From Neospora caninum Liverpool (taxonomy: Eukaryota; Apicomplexa; Conoidasida; Eucoccidiorida; Sarcocystidae), in the NCBI RefSeq assembly GCF_000208865.1, contig NC_018393.1, positions 1,488,001-1,552,000 on the forward strand: a DNA stretch of 64,000 nucleotides. The letters are read 5' to 3'. A program made the position numbers and the translations under genes. Numbering within the stretch: the first letter of the stretch is position 1; each line of letters begins with the position of its first letter. The notes under the pieces were generated by a model, which saw nothing but the letters and a program-made list of their open reading frames with translations, had not been told where the DNA came from and did no database searches. Below are positions 1-11,300 of the stretch, in pieces.

Positions 1-253
1 CCCAAGCAAGACACAAAACAAGACACAGCGCACGACATTCGCGCACGCGGGATGTGTCAGTGATTCACTCTGGCCCTGATCAGCCACGGCTCTCGTCAAC
101 AGCGGCCGTGTGTGCCGTCCTCGACGAATTCCCGAGTAAATTGACCCGCTTTCGTTCTGTTCTAACGGTATCAGCAAGTGCATCCTTCGTGATGGAGCCT
201 TTGCGGGAGGCGTTCGGGTGTCCCGCCTCCTAGCGGCTCCTTTGCGTGCACTC

Positions 254-3200
254 TCATCGCTGCTCGGCATTTGTCGCAAGGATGTCATCGTCGTCTGCTC
301 CCTTCCTCCGTCGTGCCCTGCGTCTCTGCAGGAAGTCTTCCACAGTCTTGCCTTCGCTGAAGAAGGCCTGACGCTGCATCGAGTTGAACAGTTCACCTCC
401 CTGAAAACAAAGGAACGCGCAGCCTTGCAGAAGGTCACATTGGGGCTGCTGTCTGGCAAACACGCGTATGTTGGCAACGTAGCACGCGTGAGCGCCGCAT
501 CCCACCAAAATCGTCCCCCACAAAGCCCGAGCAGAAAGCTCCAGAAGTGCTGTCTCTTACATGGCGGCTACAGGCGCACGCAATCCCTTCCCCGAGAGGC
601 ATTCTCGAGAAGTGTGAAGACGGGCTGAAGGTGGAGAGGGCCAGAAAACGTAACGGCCTTCCATCGCTGCTCAGTGTGACGAGCTGACGGACCGGTGACG
701 CAGTCTCGACAGCCGCGAGAACTATCTAGTGAGACGCCGTGACTTCATAAACCGTAGACAGCTCCTTCAGAATGCTGAAGAAGAGTCCCCCAAGGGAGGA
801 AAACGCTATCGGTCGACGCGTTGGAAGCATCACGGACCAAATCCTCACCTCAGTCTTCACTCTCCATTTTTCTTCCAACTGCGCTTGGAGCGTCTCCTTC
901 ATCGTCAGCAATTCGTGCTTTCGGGCCTTGTCCGCCTCGTGCCTGAAGCAAAGACACGAGATGATACGAGAGTTAGGGTTCCTCCTAGCTCCATGGCACT
1001 TCCGGGACCCGCCTTGGCACTGGCGCATGTCGAGCCAGACCGCCTGTTCACATTCTGCAGATCTTATTCGTCGGCGGAAACAGCGCGCACCACACCGGTT
1101 ACCCGCGGGGCTCCCGCCCCTGTCCCTGTACAAAGAGATCTGTGTGGAAACCTCCAAATCCATACATGAAGAAGCATGGAGAAAAACGAACTCAGGTGTA
1201 CGGATCCACAACAACTGCCTATGCACAGGCACATCCCTTCTTTGCGCTGTTGCCCGTCACGTGACATAGCCTGCGCAACAGCAAAATGTCTGACGAAAAC
1301 CTGGAAAGACGGAAAACCCAGAAAACGAACTGTGTTCCCGGAACCACGAGAGACGGCGGCGACGGCAAACGCGCCCGCGGCGGCGCTTCCTGTCAGGTCA
1401 CGCTTCTTCCCCTCAGTGCTGGCATCTCACACAGTTGGTAGACTGGCGGAAAGCAACTGGAGCAGACACACCAACAAACGCCTGCCGAAGCCTCAGAGCG
1501 AATGCACGGCCTTTTTCACATATCGATGTATCGAGGTACAACCGATTATGGGTGCAACGGGATCTCAGCGAATGAGCACACAGTGAGAAGGGAGCAAATG
1601 GACATTTATTCCTGTTCACGAGTTCTGCGTTTCGTGGAGACGCCTTCCAGGCACCGACACACGCCTCAGCACAAGCCCCCCATGTGATGCGGCTGCCGTG
1701 TTGGGACGCCTGCCTATCTATCCCTTTCCTCAGTCTCTGATCTGTCCCCTTTTCCCGCTCTTCGGTTCACTGCTGCCTCTCTCGCGTTCTCCCTGTCCTC
1801 GCGTCCCCCTGTTCTTGGATTCCTCTCACCTCAGGCCTGCCTCCTTCATCTCCTGGAGCTTGTCTGCCGCCTCGCTCCGGCCCTCGGACCGTTCGTCTCC
1901 ACTCCGCGACTTCTTCCGCTCCTGTTCTCGTCTCTCTCTCACTGCCTGGTCAATCGCCGCGTTGCGCGCCGCGACCGCCCTGTGAACACCCAGACGCAAG
2001 CGGAAACACCGGAGATGGATGCGCTGCCAGTCTTTCACAGGTTCTCCTCGCCTCGACACAGAGATGCGGTTGACACTCGCAGGTGGAGCAAGGCGCGAAG
2101 GGGGATGCATTCACGAAAATGCGATCCTTCTCCATCTTGGAGTGGCCGCCCCACGGCGAGCACCAGTCCAAAAGGGATCTTTAACGGGAAGTGGACGTTC
2201 GCTTTCGGCGCTCCTTTCACGAAGATCCCACAAGAAATTACAGAATGTCGCGCGCCAGTTTGACCTTCCGACCTCCCCTTAAAACCCTGAAGCCCGCGAG
2301 TAAGTCCACATGGACATCCAGAGATTCACGCATATACACACACATACACACCGAGGTGTATATGAACCCTTATATCGTTTGCGACGGAGACGCAGATATA
2401 CACTTTTCCATGCCGACCAGAGCGGCGTTCTCGTGTCCTGTCATTTTCGGAGGTACCCCTTGTCCCTTCGGTCAAGGGTGTTCTGGAGCTCCCAGTCGGT
2501 TCTGTTTCAAACCCTATTTCCCCTGTCCCCCTTTGACGCCCTGTTCCACATCCCCCGTGTCAGGCACTTCCGCTTCTTCCGCCTTCTTGGCCCACCTTTG
2601 TTATCCCCCCCGCGCTGTGTGGTCTGTGCCCCGCCTACGCCTTTTGCTGAGCCTCGCGCTGCTCCTGAAGCGCGCGCGCTTTCTCCTGGATGGCGGCAGG
2701 CGGCGCGATCTCGTCCGTGACTCCAAAGGCCTCTGTCTGAATCGCGGCCACGTCGGGTCGCGCGGGCCCGTAGAGCCTCCGCGTCGTCGCTGTGTTTGCA
2801 GGCGCGCCGTTTTCTCCAGCCGAGGCAGAAGACCGAGGGGGAGACGCAGACGGTTCGCGTTTGACTTGAACCGGAAGAGGCTCTTCTTTGACGGGAAGCC
2901 GCGGCCTAGCTTCACCCTTGTGGGGGGACCGCCGCTCCGGCCGTTCTCTGGAGCGCGACGGAGACGAAGAAGAGTCACGCGCGCCGCTGTCGCTGCCTTT
3001 TTTGCGTCGCGCGTCTCGACTGCCCTCTTCTGGCGATGAGCTGGGCCAGTTCCTCCCTCCTCTTCCTCCCCTCTCTCTCCTGCCTCGATCTTCCGAGATC
3101 GACCGACTCGTTCTTCGAAGCTCTTCGCTCCACCTGCGTCCGCCACGCAAAGTGCGTGCGTCATCCAGCCTCGGCGCGCGACTGCTTGCATCTGAGCGGC

Positions 3201-4391
3201 TAGGCATCTCCGGCTTCACTCGCCAGTCGCGTGTCCTCTCTCGCGAACCGCTGTCTCTGCTTCTGCCTCTTTCTCTTCCTCCTCCACGCCTGTCTCCGCG
3301 TCTCCAGTCCGACGCGTGCCGCCTAGGGTCATCTCTTCTGGAGTCCCCGTACCTCTCCCTCCTCTCGTCTCGCTGTTCCGTATCTTCGTTGCTGCTGTCT
3401 GAGTCGCTGCTGTCTGAGTCGCTGCGCGATCTCCTGTGTCTCCTCTCTTCTCGCCATCGCTCTTCGTCCGCCTCGCGCCGCCTCCGCTTTCTCTGCTTCT
3501 TCATCTGCTTCCTCAGCTTGCGAGCCTCCTTCCGCTCTCGCTTTCGCCGCTTCGCCTCCTCTTCCTCGCGCTGTCTCTCCCTTCGCTCCTGCTCCCGCTG
3601 TCGCAGCATCGGGTTCGCCTCCTTGATCTTCTTCTGCGTGACCTCCGCCTGCTTGATCAGAAACAGCGGATCTTCTCTCAGCTTCCGAAGCGTGTCGTCG
3701 CTCGCGCGCAGCAGCGCCCCTGTTGGCAGGAACAAGGCGGCACTCTTCACCTCGCCGCGCCGCGCGTCTCGCCCACCCGCTCGCGCCGCAGCGACTTGTT
3801 CCGCGCGCGACGCCGACGCGGAAGACGCCGAGGGGGCCGCGATCGGCTTCCCTAGAAGGTACGCTTCCCGCTCAGCCTCTTGCGCCTCTCTCCCCTTGGG
3901 CTGATCGTACAGCCACTCGAGGCCAGCGGCGGCCACCACGGCTGCTTGCTTCGAAATCAAACCCGCATCGGCCTGGAACAAAACACCGAAAAACCGCGCC
4001 GACTGTCGACGCAAACTGGCAAGACGACAGAAAAGCGACACCAAAGACGTCGACGACGACAACACACACATTTACCGATATGCATATACATACATATATA
4101 CAGAGGGAGAGATAGAAGAGGCGCATTTCCTCCTGAAGAAGACGGAAGCGGTGCCGCGAGTTACGTACGGGAAGACAGGGAAAACAAGAGCAAAAGATTT
4201 CCACGTTTCGCGTGTTCAGATGAGACACAAACTGGGAGGCTACTGACGACAAGGGGGAAAGGAAAAGCACTCCATTTCTAGTGTGTCTGTGGAGGCGTAG
4301 GACTCTACCAACACATATTTATATGCTTATATGCAGAAATTGAAAGTGGAATGAGACTTATATACATATATACATATCTGTATGAATGTGC

Positions 4392-4424
<33 letters not shown>

Positions 4425-4715
4425 CGCACACTCCACGTGCACCTACATACGGCCTCGATACATACTGAGAGACCTATCTGGTAGGCCTGTGTGTACATGC
4501 ATGAATGGAGCCTCGTTTTCCACTTGAAAGCCCCCTTCATTCTGTGTTTTGGTCTCTACCTGGAGTTTTCGAAGCTGAAGTTGCGCGCGATCTTTTTGAA
4601 GCTGGCGAAGCCTGTCGGCCTCTCCCGCAGGCAAGGCCTCGCCTCGGCCGTCTCCGCCCTGGGCACCGGCCTGCGCCGCTGCATGCGCCTCTGCCTCGGC
4701 GACAGCCCGCTTCAG
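254..4715 (-). CDS. CWC25: Pre-mRNA splicing factor CWC25 (5' end missing)
   Basis: CWC25 joins the spliceosome just before the first transesterification and stabilises the branch helix; it acts in the nucleus. Exons read on the minus strand: 4715-4560, 3972-2639, 1979-1830, 942-849 and 400-254, all with GT-AG borders and agreeing phases (626 residues). Family marks: GLEWLYDQP and EAYLLGKPI at the start of the second exon here, then REDPLFLIKQ; a long Arg/Ser/Asp/Glu-rich middle; and a conserved tail with FFSEGKTVEDFLQRRRARRR near the stop. The open frame of the big exon runs on to a TAG at 2635, but a donor at 2638 splices in phase to the C-terminal exons, so that TAG is intronic. The expected N-terminal block (MGGGDLNLKKSWHP type) is not in these exons and must lie upstream, or the gene starts at the in-frame ATG at 4726. 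Nothing in codon use is odd. Confidence 0.85.
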
Positions 4716-7700
4716 CTGATGCGGCAGCATCGCGTGTGGTGGAGAGACGGGGCCCAGAGGTCGAGATGCAGAAAAGGGACAGTCCAGTGGGTGATTACCA
4801 GTGAACAGCAGAAGTGGAGAGAGAGAGCCGGGGGCGTCCGCTGGCCAGCAAAACGAGAAAAGAAGAGACGGAAGAGGAAAGAGTAACACAAAAGAAACGA
4901 GGGCGACGCCGGTCGCCGCCTAGCAACTACGCGGCGAGGGAGGCGGACAAGACAAACGAGAGAGGAGCGAGGGGGAGAGGAGCAAGGAGCAGAAAAGCGG
5001 GAAAGCAAAAGAAGGGGACCGAAACGAGGTGCGAAAATGAGGAAAGGAGGATCTCTCCATTCTGGAAGAATCTCAGGAGTCCGTGAGACGAGACCAGGGC
5101 GCGACGAGAGAGAACTGAAAGAGGCAGACCATGGGTGACAAAGGAGCGGAGAGTCGCAGAAAAACACGGAAAAAGGTATTGGGAGACAGAAAAGAAGCCA
5201 TGGGCGGCGACAGCCGCACTTTTTTCACAGGTGATGCGCTGACGGCGGCGCTAGGTTCGTTCGCAGACGCAAGAGACTGCATGCAAGAACGGCGGAGGCG
5301 ACGGCTATGTCGGATTCACAAGACAGGACAGAACGGGATTTCTTCTAGACTTCTCGACACAGGAGAGCAGAACGGAAAGGAAACGGGAAGTTGTGAAGGG
5401 AGAGGAACGCGAAAAGAGGACAGGCACAAGTGAAGAAAAAGCAGCGGAGTCGTCGAATTCTCCAGCGAAAGGCACCACAGGGGCCACGTGTTCGCCAAAA
5501 ACGCAGGCGTGTGCTCCGCGAAACACAACGCACCTGAATGAACGAAGAAATCCCGAACTGGAGGATTCTGGCCAGGAACGTTGAGACACGACAGCGAAGT
5601 CGCGACGTGTAACTCTTTCCGAAAATCGCTGCATGCACATGCCTGTTGCATGATTTTACGTCGTCGAGACGTCGCAGTGACGCCAAAATGAAAACAGACC
5701 CCGATCCTTCAACACAAATCGAGCAATCTTCTCTCCGGGTTTTGTTTGTCTTCGGGCCAGTTCGGATCCCTTGGCACCGAAACGCTGCGGGAGAAAAACC
5801 TCGTGCGGCCAGCTTCTGGTCTAGGTTGCTGCGCATCGGCGACTGAGAGAGTCTCAGAAATTCACACGTGGACCTGCCGGTACGCCCGAAGGTGTGCTGA
5901 GAGGCGCAAGAAGGAAACAGCTGCGACCGCTCCCAAACCGAAAACCCAGACTTCGTGAACCTTCAAACCTGACCTGCTGCTTCGTACCCTCCCTTTTGGT
6001 AAAGCATCCTTCCGCTCGCTTTTCTCGCGCCGCGAGCGCGAAGCGAGCTCCTGTACGGCGTTTCGGTCCCTGGCGGGAGAGAGGCAAAATCACCCGGCAC
6101 CGGCTCAGACCTCGCCCCAGAGCCAGAATATCTCTCTGGAGGGAGACTGCTCACAGATGTCCTGCTCGGCCCACTACTCCAAAGGAACGCCTCTGCATTC
6201 ACAAAAATGAACATGTGCGTGCAGAAGGCTGGTTCGTTTCATCTCGTGCACTCTTGCCCTCTAAACAAGCAGGTTCTGGACGTTGCGCAGCTGAGCGCTC
6301 TTTCACGGCTGCCGATCGCGTACACTCCGGCCTTCCTTCTGCGTCGAGCGAGGAACGGAAGGAACCGCGAAAGACACAAGCAAACCCCTTACTCTTGAGG
6401 ATGTTATCTTTTCGCATCATTCCAACAGACGTCTCATTTGCTTTAGACCTGGTACTTGCGAGCATGCACAACACAAATTACTGGCAACGGTGTCTGTGCA
6501 AGTTCGCGATTTCGTGTTGAGGCACGAATACCAGTGCTGCAGATGCGGGCGGGGTGAAGCGAGATTTGAGCGCGTCGCAGGTTACAGATGAGGAATTTTC
6601 GCGCAGCATGAGGTCTTTGGTCGAGATCACAAATTTTTATTTGATGTTGAATCAGTAGAAAATTCTAAAGCCTGTAAAGCAGAACCAGTAATAATAGGTA
6701 TTTCTGATGAAACAGGATATTTATCTGAAATTACACGAGTTTTGTCGCGGACATGCAGGCAACACACGCGCTCCTCTGCAAATAAATGTGTCAAATTACC
6801 CACAAATACATATATACATATATATGTATTTATCTTTGCTTCTCGATACGATGTGTGACCCACCGCTGTCTGTGTATTATGTATCTGGGCTTTCCTACAC
6901 CGTGTACGCTGAGACTCCAACTACACCGTGTACGCTGAGACTCCAAATGGTGAGAAAGCTGGTTCTCGTTTTGCATCTCCTGGAATATTGACCCGCAGCA
7001 AAATGACCGTTTTTTCTCGCCTAAAAGGGAACGCGGAAACAGCGCCCTGCTTCCAGAGTGCAAAAACTGAAGGCCTTTCGACCGAGGTGGAAACGCGCGA
7101 AATACGAGGAAGCGAGTAGAAAAGATCTCTTTCTCGAGAGCAGCTGTGATTGCTTTCAAAGCGTTTTACGAGGTCACGTGAACAGGAGAACCTGCTCCAA
7201 CCTCCGCGAGTTCCTGAACCGGTAGCTCGAGCGCCGTGTCTTCTCTGCCAGCGCCTTGCCGGGGCGACCGAGAGAGACATCGCGGCCCATGAAGACACTT
7301 TGTCATTTCCATAAAAAGCGACGACATGCTTGAAGACTGCACGCAGCGACGCCTGCGGGACCTCCCCAAAGTTCGCAAAGGCGCCTCGCGCGACGCTGCC
7401 GCGAAGGGCCGACCATCGGCCTCTCGGGCGGCAGTTTGTCTCAAGCGACAAACGTGGCGGGGCACGAACGAGAAGAAGAACGACTTTCGTCTTCGATCCG
7501 ACACTGTGCAGGCCACGCGGGCCATGCGTCGGCATGCTCAGACGCCGAGACGTGCAACAAATCCACTAATCTCCCTTGTGCGGTGAGAAAAACTGTGTGT
7601 CTAAAACGACTGCATTTCCTAGATTCCCCGGCGCCTCCAACGAACAACCTCCTCTCAGCTCGCGGATGCCCGTGGCTGGCGAAGACAACACACCCCTGTT

Positions 7701-8398
7701 GCCGCTCTCTCTGAACGCAAATGGCCCCTCCCAGAGAGAGCCGTTTGGCAACGCCGAGAAGGTCCGACGGCTCCTGCTCCCATTGGGCTGAGTCTCTGCA
7801 ACTCGCCCCTTCTTTTTCGTCTCTCGCCTTGCTTCCTGGCCTTTCTGCCACGGCTTCCCCCGAAAAATCTTGCTTTTTCTCGCCCCAGACACCGCTGCGA
7901 CGCTCCGACGCCGCAGCAGGCATGCGAGAGGAGGCCGTGCCCAAGCATCGCCCCCGAGAGCCCCTGCTCAGGCGGATCGGGGAAAGTGATTCTTGCGTCA
8001 GCAAGAACCACTTTCTGAGCGTCCCTCGGAGTCGAAACAGGCAATGCGCCACGCAGACCGCCCTCACTCTTTGCGGCGCCTGGCAGAAAGTCATCTACCG
8101 CCTTGCTGCCTGCTACTCCGCTTGCCTGAACAGCGGAAACGATACGCGAAGGGAGACACCCTTCCAACCTTCTCGGGCCGTGTACATACACGGAAGCCGC
8201 TCCCACCTACCTCAATATGTGTACAGATGAGTGTCTGTGAGGTAGCGAGAACGAGCCGGATGTCAATGTCGACACGCGTCGACTGCATGCATGTCTTGTC
8301 TACATACACCTATATACATGGCAAGCACCTGCGCAAAAACTATCTGTACTTGCGGACTCCGGTGCGACTGCGTCTCATTCGCGTCTCCTGTCAGCGAG
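4716..8398. other. Spacer between GCN2-like kinase and CWC25
   Basis: No gene can be assembled with confidence here. It should hold the missing 5' exon of CWC25 and its promoter, plus the 3' flank of the kinase gene ending at 8399. A donor-like CAG|GTGCGT is visible on the minus strand near 5533, and open minus-strand frames occur at 7165-7535 and 7655-8206, but none matches a family I recognise and none chains in phase. The one clear feature is the AT-rich tufA fragment at 6627-6737. Confidence 0.5.
6627..6737 (-). pseudogene. tufA: Nuclear copy of apicoplast tufA fragment (NUPT)
   Basis: A sharply AT-rich stretch sits in otherwise GC-rich DNA. Read on the minus strand it encodes about 35 residues containing SSEIPIITGSALQALE, which matches the elongation factor Tu segment where bacterial and plastid EF-Tu read (G)DxxPIxxGSALxAL. 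Codons are strongly A/T ending (ATT, AAA, TTA), unlike any nuclear gene in this window, which points to the apicoplast genome instead of the nuclear mitochondrial EF-Tu. The frame ends at a TGA at 6627; in several apicoplasts UGA can be read as Trp, so this need not be a mutation. No start, no GTP-binding motifs and no flanking tuf sequence are present: it is a short non-functional insertion. Confidence 0.75.
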
Positions 8399-11300
8399 CT
8401 AGCATGGTTTCCTCGCTCCCCGGGGTGAGGCAAGGAACGCCGCTGCTTCGTCAACAGAATTTAGGTCCTGTACAGCAGAGGGAAAACGCAGAAGTCGTTG
8501 CATGCTGAAATGAATCGAGGGGCGGTCGAAAGTAAGCCGGCAAATCTGCACTTTCAAGGCGCACATCAAGCAACATCCATAAAAACGCGCATTTGTATCT
8601 CTACACGTATATAGGTATACAGACATGTGGATGCTTGAGCCAGCTTGTGCCCAGAGATGCACTGACAAATAAATATATACGCTGGTGCGACTGGTCGCGT
8701 GCAGACAAGCACAAAAGTCTAGGTCTAGACGTCTGCGGATACAGGTCTCGATGTGGCGAAGAAATCGCCCCACAAAAACGAACGCGACACGCACCTGGGC
8801 CGTCTCTTCACCCGAGAGATGCTCGATGTGGATGTGGAGCTCGAAGTCGCTGGCCCTTTCTTCTCTTGGGTGCTCGACGGACGCGGCTTCCTCGTTTGGC
8901 TCCTTCGCTGCCGCAGGCGCCCGTCCGTCGGTCGCTGCGACGGCCTCGTCCAGAAGTGCAAACAGCTTCTCTGTGCCGCGCTCTGCCTCGAAGTCCCTCT
9001 TACCTTCCTCTGTCTCCTTGCCCCCTGTCTCTACGCGAACCGGCGCCTCAACCGGCTCCGAAGAAGCCGACGCCTCGCCGTCGCTCGCAGCAGGCGAAGC
9101 AGAATAGGGCAGAGAAGACAGGGACGAAGACACAAGAGCAGCCGGCGAATGCCGCGAGTGAAGCGAAGGCGAAGGGAGAGACGGCGCAGGAAGAGAAGGG
9201 GACGAGGAGAGGAATATCAGCCACTGAAGAAGATCTCGAGAACCGAGGGCTGGAGGCGCTGCGGTCCCGCCGGAAGGCCGACCTGAGGAGTTTGCGGCCG
9301 GTCGCCGAACGGGGCGTTTCATCCGTTGCCGCTCGGCCACAGAAATCCATCGAATCTCGCACTGAATAAAAAACATCGAAACCCGGCAGAAATCCAAAGA
9401 ATGCGGAGGCGCAAAAGACACGACCAGCGCCCTGTACATTCACCCCCACAACCCCACACGCGCTCGCACTTGCATGCATTCACGGACCTAAAACACACCC
9501 CCTGCCACAGAGACACCTGAAACCTACATCCCCATATGCACGTGTGTGCGCAAATATGTTGTCAGATTTGTAACTATGCGTCTCTGAAGACCTGTGAATG
9601 AGAAAACGGAGGGACCTATGTAATTCCTCTCATGAATCTTCACGTGCATACGGATACCGATACACAAGCATACATGCATATATATAGATATGTCTATCTA
9701 TGTATATATATGTATATGTATATATATCACATCACGTTGGCATCGCAGCAGGGGCACCCTGGGGTGAAGAGAGATATGCGTGGATAGAAAACTGTCTGAC
9801 GTATATTGAGACAAAGTGGCGTGCACGCCCATTGTAGAACGCGGATGTCCCTGGAGCTTACCGTGACCCCACTCCTCCGGAGGCGCATGCGAAGTTCGTG
9901 TGCAGCGGCCGCGAGGAAGGTTTCTTTCCGTTCTTCGTTTCGCTGTTTCGTCTCGGGTTCTGCTTTCCCCGCGGCGCCTCGGTCCGCGTGTACGTGCGCG
10001 TGCACGACGCAGATGAGGGCGGCTGGTTGGTTGGCCCATTTCGGGGCGTCCTGGAAGAGTTGCCTGACGCTGGCGCCCATTCGCCGCTTCATCTCCATCG
10101 CCGCGAGTCTCCGCTCCTCGCCGCCAGACATGCTCCGCACGCGACTCACGTTCGTGTGGACCCGCCCCTCGCGACCGCGCGCCTCGCCGTCGCCGCCTGC
10201 GGCAGGCCCCGCGGCGGCGCCGCAGGAAACACCCGCCGCGTGTTTCCCCTCTTTCTCGAAGGTGGCTGCCGCGCCGGCGTGCGCAAAGTGGCCATTCTGC
10301 GCGGAAGTCAGCGCGGAGAAATGTGCGTGCGCGCTCGAGTGCCAGTTGACTGTGTGCGGGTGTACATACACTCGACTGCTCCTCGCGGCCCCCTCGACGG
10401 CCCCGCCTGGGTACCCCGCATCGTGGCCCGGGCCGAGGGACCCGAGACCGCCCGCCGCAGATGCAAGGGCTGGGGGGAACGGCGCTGAGGGATGCGCATG
10501 CAAGTCGTGTTTGGAAGTGCCTGCTCCACTCCCGCCCTCCAAAGCGAGAATTGAATTCTGGAGCTTGGTCTCGATGCCGCGCTCAACCTCGCGGAGGGCA
10601 AAGGCCGAAGCCGCGAACGGCGCGGAGGCCCCCAGGGCGCACGAAAGAAAGTGGGATCCTTTCGCGTCGTCCTGGAAGAAGACGTGGCTCGAATTCTGGG
10701 CCAGCAAAAGGAGCCGCTTCCCAATGCACTCCGCCGCGAGTTCGACGCCAGTCACTGACAGGTTTCTTCGCTTCTCGCGGTGGGCCCCAGTCTCTCTGCG
10801 CTTCTCTTCTCTCTCGCCTCGGCCTCGCTCCGCGTCCTCTTCCTCCCCAATTCCCTGCATGCGCACTTCCTCCAGGAGAGCGTCGTAGCGCCCCCCAGAC
10901 GCCAGGACCTCGCGCATCTGCTGGTGGGCGAGTCGCAAACTCGCGAGAGCCTGCTGAGCGGCGCTCTTCGACGCCACGCCGGCCGCGTGGCCTTTCGAGT
11001 GGCGCGACGCGGCGTGGTCAGCCCCGCCGCCGAGCAGCGAGGCGCCGTGCGCGAGGCCCGAGAGCCCCTGCCCAGGGTGCAGAGGCTCTCGGGCAAAGGC
11101 GAAACTCCCGCTTTTCTCGCCGAGGGATGCGCCGGGAAACCCTGCGAAGTGGGGCGAGGGCACCGCGCCGCCGAGACTCGAGACGCCTGCGATGCCAAGA
11201 GACGGCGAGGCGGTCGACATGACGGGCGCCCCGAGGACGAAGAAGACCAGCCCGTGGGCGTACTGCGCAGTGTCGAACGGGAGGAAAAGGTCGAACCGCT

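Noticed and set aside
254..1979. A separate small coiled-coil (Vps37-like) gene
   Set aside because: I first read these exons as another gene, but the donor at 2638 joins them in phase to CWC25 and the tail matches the CWC25 family.
2191..3904. Long plus-strand frames opposite CWC25
   Set aside because: They are antisense shadows of the Arg/Ser-rich CWC25 exon, with Leu/Ser/Arg-rich peptides and no splice logic or family match.
7655..8206. Minus-strand frame with an acceptor near 8130
   Set aside because: The peptide looks mildly coding, but no donor chains to another exon and no family is recognised; it may be chance in GC-rich DNA.
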